A stretch of 64,000 nucleotides of DNA from Planctomycetota bacterium (GTDB lineage: Bacteria; Planctomycetota; SZUA-567), in NCBI GenBank assembly GCA_020060765.1, contig JAGUZQ010000057.1:1-64000 (forward strand), in the 5' to 3' direction. Shown piece after piece: positions 17,236 through 25,918 of the stretch (position 1 is its first letter; each line of letters opens with the position of its first letter). Below the pieces are notes generated by a model. That model saw only the letters and a list, made by a program, of their open reading frames with translations. It was not told the origin of the DNA and did no database searches. A program made the translations under genes and the position numbers.

Positions 17236-17251
17236 CTTCCGGGGAGCTTTC

Positions 17252-19444
17252 GTGCGCGGCATCCACCTGTTTTTAGCTTCCGGTTTTTCCTGGTGGACAG
17301 CCGCGCTGCTGGCCGTGGTCGCGATTGCGGCGGTTGCCTTTTCCTATTCCATTACCACCAGGCGCAGAGCGGGGGCGCGGCGTTGGCTGTTGCCCCTGAT
17401 TTTTCGCGCGCTGGGCGTGGTGGCCTTGTTGCTGCTGCTGCTGAAACCGGAACTGGATATCGAAAAGAACCGGCGCGAGCGGCACACCCTTTTGCTGTTG
17501 CTGGACAAATCGGCCAGCATGTCGCTGAAAGACGATTCCTCCGGCGGCGACCGCCTTAATCTGTCGCGTCTGCTGGCGCGGGATTGCGAGAAGATACTGG
17601 AAGATTCCGACAGCGCTAATTTTTCCATAATTCCTTTTGACGAAAATCCCTGCCATCCCGTTTCCGGTGAAGACATCCTCCAACTCGAAGCATCGGGCGA
17701 CGCGAGCGACTTGTCGGCGTCGTTTCGCGCCGCATCCGGCATTTCCCCGCCAGTCTCGCGCGTGATCCTTGTAACCGACGGCAACGACACGACCGGCGTT
17801 GATCCGCTGCTGGCGGCTACTCCCCTGGGCGTACCGGTCGATACCGTAGCAATCGGGCAGGATCTGCGTGAAGGCAAGGATTACCGTGATGTCTTTCTGG
17901 AAGACCCCGAACGCCGCGACCGGGTTCCGGTTGGCTCGGTCACGCAGGTGGTCGCTCATGTCGGCGCAACCGGTTTCGCCGGGCAGACTGCACACCTGAC
18001 TCTGCGTTGCGGCGACGAGTTACTGGCGAAAAGCGAAGTCATTCTCGATTCGCTGCGAGGCAGCCAGGCGGTGCCGCTGAATTTCCATCCCCGCCAAACC
18101 GGCGTGTTCGACCTCACCCTCACGGTACAGCCGCTGTCGGGCGAAAGCGTCGCGGAAAACAATACCGTGTCCTTTCCGCTCTCGGTGCATGAAAAACTGC
18201 CGCGCGTGGTTTATGTCGAAGGCCGCATCCGCCCGGATTACCGGTATCTGCGCCGGGCGCTGGCGACAGACCCCGGCATCGAATTCATGAGCCTGATCCG
18301 GATGCGGGGCGATTTGTGGAACCGCCAGGGCTCTATCAGCGGCCTGGAACTGGACGGCCTGCCGGAAAATCTCGCGCAGTTCAAGGCCTTCGACGTTTTG
18401 ATGCTGGGCGAACTTTCGGCTGCTGAACTGGGGCAATGCGCTCATCTGATCCGGCAGGCGGTTGCGGAAGGAATGGGACTGCTGATACTCCCCTCCCCCG
18501 TCACCACCGGCGCGAGAAGCGAATACGAAAACAGTCCGCTCTTTCCGCTGTTCCCCCTGGTGCCGCTGCGGAAAATCATGGAAGAGGAAGCCGCTGTCGA
18601 CCTGCCAAAAGCCGACCATCCGCTGTCGGAAAATCTGAAAACATTTTTCGCGACCGGCTCCCTATCCTTGCCCGGAATCGACCTCATGCAGCCTCCCCGT
18701 CCCGGCGCGCTGGTAATCCTGCAGGCGCGACGCGGCAAGGAGACTTATCCGCTGCTGGCCGTCTATCCTTTCGGCCAAGGCAGAACCGCCCTGTTCTGCG
18801 GACACGATTCCTGGCAATGGAGCCTGGACGGCAGCGCCTGCTACTCCCAGCTTTTCGGCCAGACCGTGCGTTGGTTGGCGGGAGAAGATAAACAGAAGAA
18901 CAGTGAGAGCGTCGATTTTTCAGTCACGGCAGACAAACTTGTGGCTTCCGCCGGAGAGGAATTGCGCTTCTCCGCCTCGACCGGGAAACGCGCCGGGGAA
19001 AAATGCTCCGTCTCCGCTGAAGTTACACGGGGCGAGCAGTCTTTCGACCGTTTCGGTTTCGCGGAAGTGCCGGGGATGGAAGGAACATTCGAGGGGCGCT
19101 TTTCAACCACCCGCCCCGGCAAATATACCGTGAAGGTTTCCGCATTGGCGGGGAAGACCGAGTTCGCCTCGCGGGAATTGAATATCCGGATTCGCGGCGG
19201 CAAGGGGGAATTCGAGCGGCTCAGTCCCGACCGCAGGCTGCTGGCGAGAATCGCGCGCGAAACGGGGGGCGAAGTCGTGGAGCCGGAACTGCTGACGGAA
19301 AAGATTTCCCGCCTCGTCGCCGAGGACAACCGCGTCAGGGAGATTTATCACCTGCGCCTGTGGCATGAGGGGGGACTGTTTCTGGCGCTGGCGCTGTTCC
19401 TGTCGCTGGAATGGTTTCTAAGGAAACGCGCGGGGTTGCCGTAA
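17252..19444 (+). CDS. Membrane protein with von Willebrand A and glutamine-amidotransferase-like domains
   Basis: 730 residues from a GTG start with GGGGAG 6 nt upstream. Two N-terminal transmembrane helices (about 15-35 and 50-65) precede a VWA domain (about 75-215) with the MIDAS motif DKSASMS and VTDGND. A beta-sandwich region comes next, then a class-I GATase-like segment (about 380-545, GMGLLILPSP; FGQGRTALFCGHDSWQW). It ends in a further beta domain and a C-terminal membrane helix (FLALALFLSLEWFL). The layout matches large Bat-like membrane proteins of PVC bacteria with unclear roles. The GATase-like part has no evident catalytic triad. Confidence 0.85.
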   Translation: MRGIHLFLASGFSWWTAALLAVVAIAAVAFSYSITTRRRAGARRWLLPLIFRALGVVALLLLLLKPELDIEKNRRERHTLLLLLDKSASMSLKDDSSGGDRLNLSRLLARDCEKILEDSDSANFSIIPFDENPCHPVSGEDILQLEASGDASDLSASFRAASGISPPVSRVILVTDGNDTTGVDPLLAATPLGVPVDTVAIGQDLREGKDYRDVFLEDPERRDRVPVGSVTQVVAHVGATGFAGQTAHLTLRCGDELLAKSEVILDSLRGSQAVPLNFHPRQTGVFDLTLTVQPLSGESVAENNTVSFPLSVHEKLPRVVYVEGRIRPDYRYLRRALATDPGIEFMSLIRMRGDLWNRQGSISGLELDGLPENLAQFKAFDVLMLGELSAAELGQCAHLIRQAVAEGMGLLILPSPVTTGARSEYENSPLFPLFPLVPLRKIMEEEAAVDLPKADHPLSENLKTFFATGSLSLPGIDLMQPPRPGALVILQARRGKETYPLLAVYPFGQGRTALFCGHDSWQWSLDGSACYSQLFGQTVRWLAGEDKQKNSESVDFSVTADKLVASAGEELRFSASTGKRAGEKCSVSAEVTRGEQSFDRFGFAEVPGMEGTFEGRFSTTRPGKYTVKVSALAGKTEFASRELNIRIRGGKGEFERLSPDRRLLARIARETGGEVVEPELLTEKISRLVAEDNRVREIYHLRLWHEGGLFLALALFLSLEWFLRKRAGLP

Positions 19445-19470
19445 GGGATGTGGCACAGAAAGGATGGAAT

Positions 19471-20217
19471 ATGAATAACTGGATCATTCCATTTAAGGGA
19501 AAAAACGAATCGCAGGTGAGTGATATAAATTTTCTTTGGCGAAAAGAGAAGGTGTTTATTATGGATAATCACCTTGCTGCCGCTTGGTGTTGGGCTCAGT
19601 GTATCGATGTAAATCAGTCACACACACTCCTGCATCTTGATGCTCACTATGATGCGGCAGACCTTTGGGACGAAGAGGAAGACGCTCTCCCAAAATCAAT
19701 AAAATCGCTGTCGATTGATGATTATCTAGCCTTGACATATGATGGGTCTTCTAGCGACTCCCCATCGAAATTATTCCGATGGGATAACTTCATAACATCC
19801 TTTGTGCTGGTTTATCCTAACGCCATCGCGAAATTCATATGGACAACCCATGATGAAGGTGATAAGCCAAAATGGACAAACGTATGCCATGTTCATGTTG
19901 ATGATCCCTACAAGTTCCTGAAAGAATTAGTCTGGAACCTTTCTTCACCAAATAGTATCTTGGATATCGATATTGATTATTTTTTTGGCTTTATTGAACG
20001 GGGTGATCAAGGAACCTGTTGTTCGATATTCGCCGACAATTTTTTGCGGGAGATAGGATATTCAATAAAAGCTTGTTTGGAAAAGGATACTCTCAAAGCT
20101 GTTACAATAGCTCTCAGCCCAGAATGTTGTGGCGGGTGGGAAAATGCCAAACACTTGTGCGAAGTGATGTGCGAAGCCATAGGACTTGAATTTAGACTTC
20201 AGGAAGCAACACGATAA
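19471..20217 (+). CDS. UPF0489 / peptide-arginase-like protein
   Basis: 248 residues starting at ATG 19471 (AAAGGATGGAAT upstream); an in-frame start at 19411 would overlap the VWA gene. Arginase-type metal motifs are visible: HLDAHYD (near 55-61) and DIDIDYFF (near 171). Family knowledge: some UPF0489 proteins are manganese arginases that convert arginine to ornithine in ribosomally made peptides. No precursor peptide or other RiPP gene is recognisable nearby. The gene is clearly AT-richer than both flanks, with different codon choice, which suggests acquisition by transfer. It converges with the epimerase gene. Confidence 0.8.
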   Translation: MNNWIIPFKGKNESQVSDINFLWRKEKVFIMDNHLAAAWCWAQCIDVNQSHTLLHLDAHYDAADLWDEEEDALPKSIKSLSIDDYLALTYDGSSSDSPSKLFRWDNFITSFVLVYPNAIAKFIWTTHDEGDKPKWTNVCHVHVDDPYKFLKELVWNLSSPNSILDIDIDYFFGFIERGDQGTCCSIFADNFLREIGYSIKACLEKDTLKAVTIALSPECCGGWENAKHLCEVMCEAIGLEFRLQEATR

Positions 20218-20242
20218 TTTACTGACTAACCCATCAACCCAT

Positions 20243-21211
20243 TCAGCCAATGGCATTTACCGCCCGATTTTTGAAATACTCCACCGTCCGGCGTACGCCC
20301 TCGCGGAACAGCACTACCGGCTTATATCCCAGCGTTGCGGAAATCTTTTCGATACAGGCCTGGCTGTGCTTGACGTCTCCCGCGCGGCTTTCGGTGTGCA
20401 GGGACTTGATGTCGGTGCCCAGGAATTCGTTAAGCAGATCCATCAGTTCCAGCAAGGTCGTGCGCTGCCCGCAGGCGACGTTGAAGGTCTCACCCTGTAG
20501 CGGTTCGGGATGGCGCGCCGCCAGCAGGTTGGCCTCGACCACGTTGTCGATATAGGTGAAGTCGCGGCTCTGCAAGCCATCGCCGTCGATGGTCGGCTGC
20601 TTGCCCGCCATCATCAGGGTAATGAATTTCGGAATAACCGCCGCGTAGGCGCTGTTGGGATTTTGCCTGGGGCCGAACACGTTGAAATAACGGAACGTGG
20701 CAGTGTCGATCCCGAAACATTTGGCGTAAGCAAAGGCGAACTGCTCCTGCGCCAGCTTGCTCACGGCATAGGGGCTCATCGGGCGGGGCGTCATGGTCTC
20801 CACTTTCGGCAACGTTTTACTATCGCCGTAAGCGGAGGAACTGCCTGCCTGCACCAGCCTCCTGACTCCTTCCTTGCGGGCGGCCTCAAGCAGCGTGACA
20901 GTGGCGGTAGCGGAGGCGTGCAGGCTGGCCAGCGGGTCTTTCAGCGACCGGGGCACCGACGGAATCGCCGCCTGGTGCAGAATATGGGTCACGCCCCGGC
21001 ACGCCTTGGCCGCGATTTCCGGGTCGCACAGATCGCCTTCTATAAAGTCGAATTTCCCCGACAGGTCTTCGATATTCTCGCGCAAGCCGGTAGCGAAGTT
21101 GTCCACACCGACCACTTCCAGCCCTTCACCAATCAAGCGCCGGAGCAGATGCCCGCCGATAAACCCGGCGCAGCCGGTGACCAGAAAACGCTCCCTCGCT
21201 ATTGCAGACAC
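20243..21211 (-). CDS. NAD-dependent nucleotide-sugar epimerase/dehydratase
   Basis: 322 residues, an extended short-chain dehydrogenase. The NAD-binding glycine motif is TGCAGFIGGH (12-21), the catalytic Ser region is AGSSSAYGDSK, and the YxxxK motif is PYAVSKLAQ. Similarity is to UDP-glucose/UDP-GlcNAc 4-epimerases (WbpP/GalE type), acting on nucleotide sugars in the cytosol. Although a galactose locus exists at 35-50 kb, this gene travels with metK, nfu and a metallophosphoesterase (46-nt gap upstream), so a Leloir role is not assured. Substrate remains open. Confidence 0.88.
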   Translation of the reverse strand: MSAIARERFLVTGCAGFIGGHLLRRLIGEGLEVVGVDNFATGLRENIEDLSGKFDFIEGDLCDPEIAAKACRGVTHILHQAAIPSVPRSLKDPLASLHASATATVTLLEAARKEGVRRLVQAGSSSAYGDSKTLPKVETMTPRPMSPYAVSKLAQEQFAFAYAKCFGIDTATFRYFNVFGPRQNPNSAYAAVIPKFITLMMAGKQPTIDGDGLQSRDFTYIDNVVEANLLAARHPEPLQGETFNVACGQRTTLLELMDLLNEFLGTDIKSLHTESRAGDVKHSQACIEKISATLGYKPVVLFREGVRRTVEYFKNRAVNAIG

Positions 21212-21257
21212 TTATACTCTCCGGATTTTTTAAAGAAGAACTCGAAGTGGGGAAGGT

Positions 21258-22037
21258 TTATCTTCCCTCGCGCAGACGCAGTCCGCAGATTTCGTGTAGC
21301 CCGCCGCTATCGCGGATTTTGCCGATAGTGCTTTCGATGTCGTATTCCACCCGGCGGTAGCGCGCCACCTCGCCGTCGAAAACCACGTAACAGCTTCGCA
21401 CGTCGCGATCACGGGGCTGTCCCACCGAACCGACGTTGATGATCGCCTTGCAGTTGCCGATGCGATATTCCCCGTCCAGCACCTGCGGCATCAGGAACCA
21501 GTCCTTGCCTTCCTCCACCACGCCGGGGAAATGGGTATGGCCGATAAACGCCACCGGCTGGCTCATGGCGGCGAAAATATCCTGCAGCTTGAAGGGATCC
21601 ATTTCCGGATCAGACGGCAACACGTATTCGGTGATCGGCTGGCGGGGTGAGGCGTGCATTGCCTCGAAACAGGAATTTTCGTAAAGAGGCTCCAGCCGCT
21701 GCAGAAATTCCCAGCGCCGCGCCTTGCCGGGATCGGGGTTTTCTTTTTCCGGCATCAATCGCGCACGCACATAATCCACCGCCGCCCGCGCCACGGGGTT
21801 GAACCCTTCCGCGTCGTGCAGCACCGCGTAATCGTGATTGCCGCAGAGATTGACGGTGCATTTTTCGCTGACAATGTCGATGCAGCTTTCCGGATCAGGG
21901 CCGTAGCCCACCGTGTCGCCGAGATTGATGATCTTGACTATCCCCTGCGCCGCTATATCAGACATAACCGCGCGCAACGCTTCCACGTTGCCGTGCACGT
22001 CCGAGATAAGGGCGACAGGTTCTGACAAAATCGGCAT
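21258..22037 (-). CDS. Calcineurin-like metallophosphoesterase (YfcE/DR1281 type)
   Basis: 259 residues from the ATG at 22037 (GGGGAGAAG upstream); a longer frame to 22115 would overlap nfu. Metallophosphoesterase motifs are in order: DVHGN near 14, GDTVGYGPDP near 42, GNHDYAV near 72 and GHTHFPG near 165. It hydrolyses phosphoester bonds with two metal ions; the class ranges from cyclic-nucleotide to protein phosphatases and the substrate is unknown. It sits 19 nt after nfu and 46 nt before the epimerase gene. Confidence 0.88.
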   Translation of the reverse strand: MPILSEPVALISDVHGNVEALRAVMSDIAAQGIVKIINLGDTVGYGPDPESCIDIVSEKCTVNLCGNHDYAVLHDAEGFNPVARAAVDYVRARLMPEKENPDPGKARRWEFLQRLEPLYENSCFEAMHASPRQPITEYVLPSDPEMDPFKLQDIFAAMSQPVAFIGHTHFPGVVEEGKDWFLMPQVLDGEYRIGNCKAIINVGSVGQPRDRDVRSCYVVFDGEVARYRRVEYDIESTIGKIRDSGGLHEICGLRLREGR

Positions 22038-22056
22038 GGCGCTGCTTCTCCCCGGG

Positions 22057-22278
22057 TCAAACCGCCTTGACTTCCGCGATTTCCGGCACAGCCTTGCGCA
22101 GTTCCGCCTCGACAAACTGTTTCAAGGTCGCGGCCGCGTGGGGACAACCGCTGCAAGCTCCCTGCAATTTAACGCTGACCACTCCGCCCACGACCGAAAC
22201 CAACTCTATGTTTCCGCCGTGGCTTTGCAGCATGGGTCGGATCGTCTCGTCAATGGTTTTCCGGATTTTCTCTTCCAT
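22057..22278 (-). CDS. NifU C-terminal-domain (Nfu-type) Fe-S carrier protein
   Basis: 73 residues, a stand-alone Nfu domain. The cluster-binding CxxC is in GACSGCPHA (42-50). The fold motif GGNIELV precedes it. Such proteins carry a [4Fe-4S] cluster and hand it to apo-enzymes, here potentially including the hydrogenase and radical-SAM maturases encoded at 53-64 kb (inference). It lies 95 nt downstream of metK across a terminator and 19 nt upstream of the metallophosphoesterase. Confidence 0.92.
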   Translation of the reverse strand: MEEKIRKTIDETIRPMLQSHGGNIELVSVVGGVVSVKLQGACSGCPHAAATLKQFVEAELRKAVPEIAEVKAV

Positions 22279-22329
22279 GATGGGATTGCTCCTGATGATT
22301 AATGTAATAAGATGCGTGTCGACTACGCG

Positions 22330-22373
22330 AAAACGCCCCCCCCTCTCCTGATGAAGAGGGGGGGCGCGTTTTT
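22330..22373 (-). terminator. Rho-independent terminator after metK
   Basis: A C-rich/G-rich hairpin, with TCT and seven Cs (22337-22346) pairing AGA and seven Gs (22355-22364) around an 8-nt loop. On the minus strand it is followed by GCGTTTTCG. It lies between metK and nfu, so nfu and the genes after it may be transcribed partly by read-through. Confidence 0.75.
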
Positions 22374-23540
22374 CTATAACCCCGCGGCAGCCTTGAGCGC
22401 AGCGGCCTTGTCGGTCTTTTCCCAGGTGAAGCCTTCCTCGTTGCGACCGAAGTGGCCACCGGAAGCAGTGGCCTGGTACTTGGGCTTGAGCAGGTCGAGG
22501 TCGCGAATAATCGAAGCCGGACGCAGGTCGAAATGCTCGCCGACCAGTTTGGAGATTTTCGCCTCTTCGATCTTGCCCGTGCCGAAGGTATTAACTAGAA
22601 CCGACAGCGGACGCGCCACACCGATGGCGTAACTCACCTGCACCTCGCATTCGTCAGCAAGTCCGGAGGCGACGATATTCTTCGCCACCCACCGCGCGGC
22701 ATAGGCGGCTGACCGGTCGACTTTTGAAGGATCCTTGCCGGAGAAAGCGCCGCCGCCATGACGACCGCGACCGCCGTAGGTGTCGACGATGATCTTGCGT
22801 CCGGTCAGGCCGCAGTCGGCGTGGGGGCCGCCCAGCACAAAACGCCCGGTCGGATTGACGTGATAGATGGTCTTGTCGTCAAGCAGGTTGGCGGGAACCA
22901 CTTTCTTGATAACCTTTTTAATCATGTCATCGCAAATCTGCTCGTGTGTGACATCTTCGTCGTGTTGGGTGCTAAGGAGGACAGTGTGCACGCGCACCGG
23001 CTTGCGACCATCGTATTCCACCACCACCTGGCTCTTGCTGTCCGGGCGAAGATAAGAGATTTCCCCGCGTTCGCGCTTGAGGGTGAGGTAGTTCAGCAAC
23101 TGGTGTGAAAGCATGATAGGCAGCGGCATGAGTTCGGGGGTCTCGTTCACCGCATAGCCGAACATGATACCCTGGTCGCCCGCGCCCTGTTCCTTGTGCA
23201 GGCCTTCGTTAGCAGTGACTCCTTGGGAGATGTCGCTGGACTGCTTGTCGATGGCGTTCAAGACCGAACAGGTCTTCCAGTCGAAGCCCATGGCGGAATG
23301 ATTGTAGCCGATGGACTTGATCACGCCGCGGGCGATTTCAGGAATATCGACGTAGCAGGAAGTGGTGACTTCGCCCGCCACCAGCACCAGCCCGGTGGTG
23401 ACCAGGGTCTCGCACGCCACGCGTCCGGCGGGGTCGTTGGCGAGTATATGGTCGAGCACGGCATCGGAAATCTGGTCGGCGACCTTATCCGGATGGCCTT
23501 TGGAAACGCTTTCGGAAGCGAACAGGGTGAGGTTACTCAT
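22374..23540 (-). CDS. metK: S-adenosylmethionine synthetase
   Basis: 388 residues, full length. It makes AdoMet from methionine and ATP. Signatures: [19 protein letters not shown] near the N-terminus, [12 protein letters not shown] near 120 and [19 protein letters not shown] near 265. The start ATG 23540 follows a GGGAGAA ribosome-binding site. The product supplies the radical-SAM maturases HydE and HydG encoded at 58-61 kb. The leader (23541-23760) has a loose inverted repeat at 23608-23635, but I could not fit a known SAM riboswitch to it. Confidence 0.98.
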   Translation of the reverse strand: MSNLTLFASESVSKGHPDKVADQISDAVLDHILANDPAGRVACETLVTTGLVLVAGEVTTSCYVDIPEIARGVIKSIGYNHSAMGFDWKTCSVLNAIDKQSSDISQGVTANEGLHKEQGAGDQGIMFGYAVNETPELMPLPIMLSHQLLNYLTLKRERGEISYLRPDSKSQVVVEYDGRKPVRVHTVLLSTQHDEDVTHEQICDDMIKKVIKKVVPANLLDDKTIYHVNPTGRFVLGGPHADCGLTGRKIIVDTYGGRGRHGGGAFSGKDPSKVDRSAAYAARWVAKNIVASGLADECEVQVSYAIGVARPLSVLVNTFGTGKIEEAKISKLVGEHFDLRPASIIRDLDLLKPKYQATASGGHFGRNEEGFTWEKTDKAAALKAAAGL

Positions 23541-23765
23541 TGATTTTCTCCCACGGGCAAAAACGCCTGTAAACGGTTAAGCCGGCAATCCTAATCCGGA
23601 CTGTATTTTCGAATTTTCGATTTTACAGACGACTGTCAGGCTTTGCAACTGTAAATTGACAACAATTCTCCTATATCCCGGGCAATCGAATAAAAGCGGT
23701 TTCACGGTTATCCTTTGCAGAAGTATAATTTTCTCCTTATTACCATTATTCAACAGCATGATCCA

Positions 23766-23793
23766 TTGACAACGCGCCAATATTGATTATAAC
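23766..23793 (+). promoter_or_regulatory. Promoter of tRNA-Thr
   Basis: TTGACA (23766-23771), 16-nt spacer, TATAAC (23788-23793). The tRNA begins about 60 nt past the expected transcription start. Confidence 0.65.
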
Positions 23794-23860
23794 AAATGGG
23801 AGAAAATTATGTTATAGTCGGTGATGGAGTTGCGGTTAATCAATACGCGCTGGAGACAAC

Positions 23861-23936
23861 GCCACCTTAGCTCAGTTGATAGAGCAGCTGATTTGTAATC
23901 AGCAGGTCCTCGGTTTGAGTCCGAGAGGTGGCTCCA
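23861..23936 (+). tRNA. tRNA-Thr (anticodon TGT)
   Basis: A 76-nt cloverleaf with an encoded CCA end. The acceptor stem GCCACCT pairs with AGGTGGC, the D arm contains AGCTCAGTTGATAGAGC, the anticodon stem-loop is CTGATTTGTAATCAG with TGT as anticodon (reads ACA), and the T arm is CTCGGTTTGAGTCCGAG. The discriminator base is T. Confidence 0.97.
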
Positions 23937-23943
23937 AATATTC

Positions 23944-23975
23944 CGCCCTTGTCAGAAGATGACAGGGGCGTTTTT
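23944..23975 (+). terminator. Rho-independent terminator after tRNA-Thr
   Basis: CGCCCTTGTCA (23944-23954), GAAGA loop, TGACAGGGGCG (23960-23970), followed by TTTTT. The stem is 11 bp with one T-G pair. It lies 8 nt after the CCA end. Confidence 0.93.
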
Positions 23976-24003
23976 GTTGTGACTGTATAGGCGGTTTTTG
24001 CGT

Positions 24004-25572
24004 TCAAAACTCGAACGCGGGCAATTCCTTGCGTTCGCGCAAAGGCGGTTCCGTCGGCTGTTTGGCCGGTGCGGATCGGGGGGGGGCGCGCCGCTTGCTT
24101 TCGGTCGGTGCCAGCGTTGGCACCGAGTCGATTTCCGGCGGCGAGACTTTTTCCTGAGGGAAAATCGAAACCGGCGTGGAAGGCGTGAAGATATCATTCT
24201 CGTTGTCGCGCGCGCGCTGGAAGACCGGGTTTTCCAGAATGTCCTGCCTGACGTTTACCCCCAGCTTCCGGGCGAGTTCGACCGACTGGGCGTCGATGTC
24301 GCCAGTGGACCAGATCGTGATCTGCCTGGCGCCGAGATCGCGCGCGGCTTTGATGGTGAGGTCGAGACTGGTACGCACGTCGCTCCAGTAGCGCACGGTG
24401 TCGATGGAAATGACGATGCACAGAGAGTTGTCCTCGGCCAGTGCCGCGAGGGTATTGCGGATGGGGACGAACCGCACCAGCCGCCGGGCGCGCTGATGCA
24501 GCAGACTGAGCATTTCCATCTGCGCACTCACCACTTCCGCCCGTTCCGGCGAATTGACCTGCGCGAGGAATTCAAACGCAGCCCCCACTTCCTCCAGCGT
24601 CGAGAGGTCTTTCAGATAGCGCCAGAGATACGCCTGTTCGCGCGGCGAGTAATTGGGATTGTCCAGCAGCCGCTGTACGGCGCTGCCTTCCTGCTGATAA
24701 TCCAGACCGAATTGCTCCTTGTAATTCTTCGCCAGCAGAAAGCGGAGTTCGCCCTGCGCATTGTCGCGGATGATTTCTTCCGTGGATGGGTCGAAACCCA
24801 TGGGCGTCAGCGACAGTGTGAATACTGCCCCGCCCGGCAGCGCGAAGACGCTGGCGGTGAGCGGCAGTTTTCCCGCCAGCCGCTTGCGCGCCACGTTGTT
24901 GACCAGTTCCTGGGTGATGGGGTTGTCGGTATAGACGTCGATGCCCATCTGGTACGCCAGCCCGCGGCGTTCCCCGCCGGCCGGTCCCTTGCCCATCAGC
25001 GCCCGGTCGCGGCCATCGCTGGCGAGGGTTTCGATTTTCTTGCCCGAGAACATGCCGCCGGTGGCGCGCACCATTTTTCCCGCGCCTTGTCCCGCCCGTT
25101 TGACCGACTGCACCGGATGCAGGATCAGGTTGCCAAAGCCCCGCCCGATTCCCGCCGCCGACTGCGAGACGCCGCTCATCACGTGCCCGCCCTTGTCGGT
25201 TTCGCGGAAATGCTCGACCACGTCGATCTCGTGGCACAGGCGGATGAGCTTGCGCACCGACAGCACCTGGTAATCGGCGTACTTCGTCCGTACGGTGAAG
25301 TTGTAATAATAACCGTCTACTTCCACCAGCGGGTCGATGACGTAATTTGGGCTGCTTTTCAATACCGTACGCAGTACTGGGATGTCGGCCAGGCGGGTGG
25401 TATATTCCGGCGGCTTTTCGTAGACCCCGGTCTTGGGCGTGACCGCGCCTTCGCGACCGAGTTGCACGCGGAGCTTTTCGTCCGGGTTCAAGGTCGGCGT
25501 CGCGCTGCCGCCCCCGCAGGAGGTCAGGACCGGCATCAGCGCCAGGATAAAAATCAGATACCGTTTTCGCAT
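24004..25572 (-). CDS. Large lipoprotein of unknown function
   Basis: 522 residues from ATG 25572 (MRKRYLIFILALMP); a TTG at 25584 is an alternative. The signal peptide ends in a lipobox (PVLTSCGGG). Residues about 135-185 are Gly/Ala-rich with amphipathic character (SGVSQSAAGIGRGFGN). The C-terminal third contains an alpha/beta segment (IVISIDTVRYWSD; ITIWSTGDIDAQSVELARKLG), then a Pro/Arg-rich tail. No enzyme motif is recognised. Probably anchored to a membrane facing the periplasm. It is preceded by a repeat-rich 340-nt gap and converges on the tRNA terminator. Confidence 0.82.
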   Translation of the reverse strand: MRKRYLIFILALMPVLTSCGGGSATPTLNPDEKLRVQLGREGAVTPKTGVYEKPPEYTTRLADIPVLRTVLKSSPNYVIDPLVEVDGYYYNFTVRTKYADYQVLSVRKLIRLCHEIDVVEHFRETDKGGHVMSGVSQSAAGIGRGFGNLILHPVQSVKRAGQGAGKMVRATGGMFSGKKIETLASDGRDRALMGKGPAGGERRGLAYQMGIDVYTDNPITQELVNNVARKRLAGKLPLTASVFALPGGAVFTLSLTPMGFDPSTEEIIRDNAQGELRFLLAKNYKEQFGLDYQQEGSAVQRLLDNPNYSPREQAYLWRYLKDLSTLEEVGAAFEFLAQVNSPERAEVVSAQMEMLSLLHQRARRLVRFVPIRNTLAALAEDNSLCIVISIDTVRYWSDVRTSLDLTIKAARDLGARQITIWSTGDIDAQSVELARKLGVNVRQDILENPVFQRARDNENDIFTPSTPVSIFPQEKVSPPEIDSVPTLAPTESKRRAPPRSAPAKQPTEPPLRERKELPAFEF

Positions 25573-25603
25573 TCTGTCGAACAATGCCTCGTGTCGGGTG
25601 AAC

Positions 25604-25909
25604 GGGTTGACAGGTTGACGGCTTATTGGGTTAATGACTTACTGATTCATATAAATATAGCGATTCATAAGGAACGCGGCAAAAAGAAAATTCCTCCCCT
25701 TCCAGAGAGGAGGTCAGGAGGGGTAGTTGGGTAATCTCCTCCACTACATACCATCACTGGTTTTTCTACGTTTCGATAAAGTGAAAAGTATTTGTATTAG
25801 GTATAAATTTACTTACGTCATTCCTGCGAAGGCAGGAATGACGGTACAAGTTTTCCCCTAATTAAACCGTATTGCCCATCAACCCAATACCCCGTCAATC
25901 CATCAACCC
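25604..25909. repeat. Intergenic composite of inverted repeats
   Basis: GGGTTGA-N4-TTGACGG-N2-TATTGGGTT (25604-25632) recurs in reverse complement as AACCCAATA-N2-CCGTCAA-N4-TCAACCC (25881-25909). Between them are a C/G-rich segment (25690-25745) and a REP-like palindrome (25816-25843). Related TAACCCATCAACCC text also occurs at 20227-20241. No gene is visible in the 25573-25918 gap. Confidence 0.65.
25816..25843. repeat. REP-like palindrome (copy 2)
   Basis: CGTCATTCCTGC (25816-25827), GAAG loop, GCAGGAATGACG (25832-25843): a perfect 12-bp stem with the same core as the element at 5676-5707. Confidence 0.85.
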
Positions 25910-25918
25910 GACAACCCG

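Noticed and set aside
23541-23760. Possible SAM riboswitch in the metK leader
   Set aside because: Only a loose CTGTA/TACAG inverted repeat is present; no kink-turn, conserved core or terminator/antiterminator of a known SAM class could be fitted.
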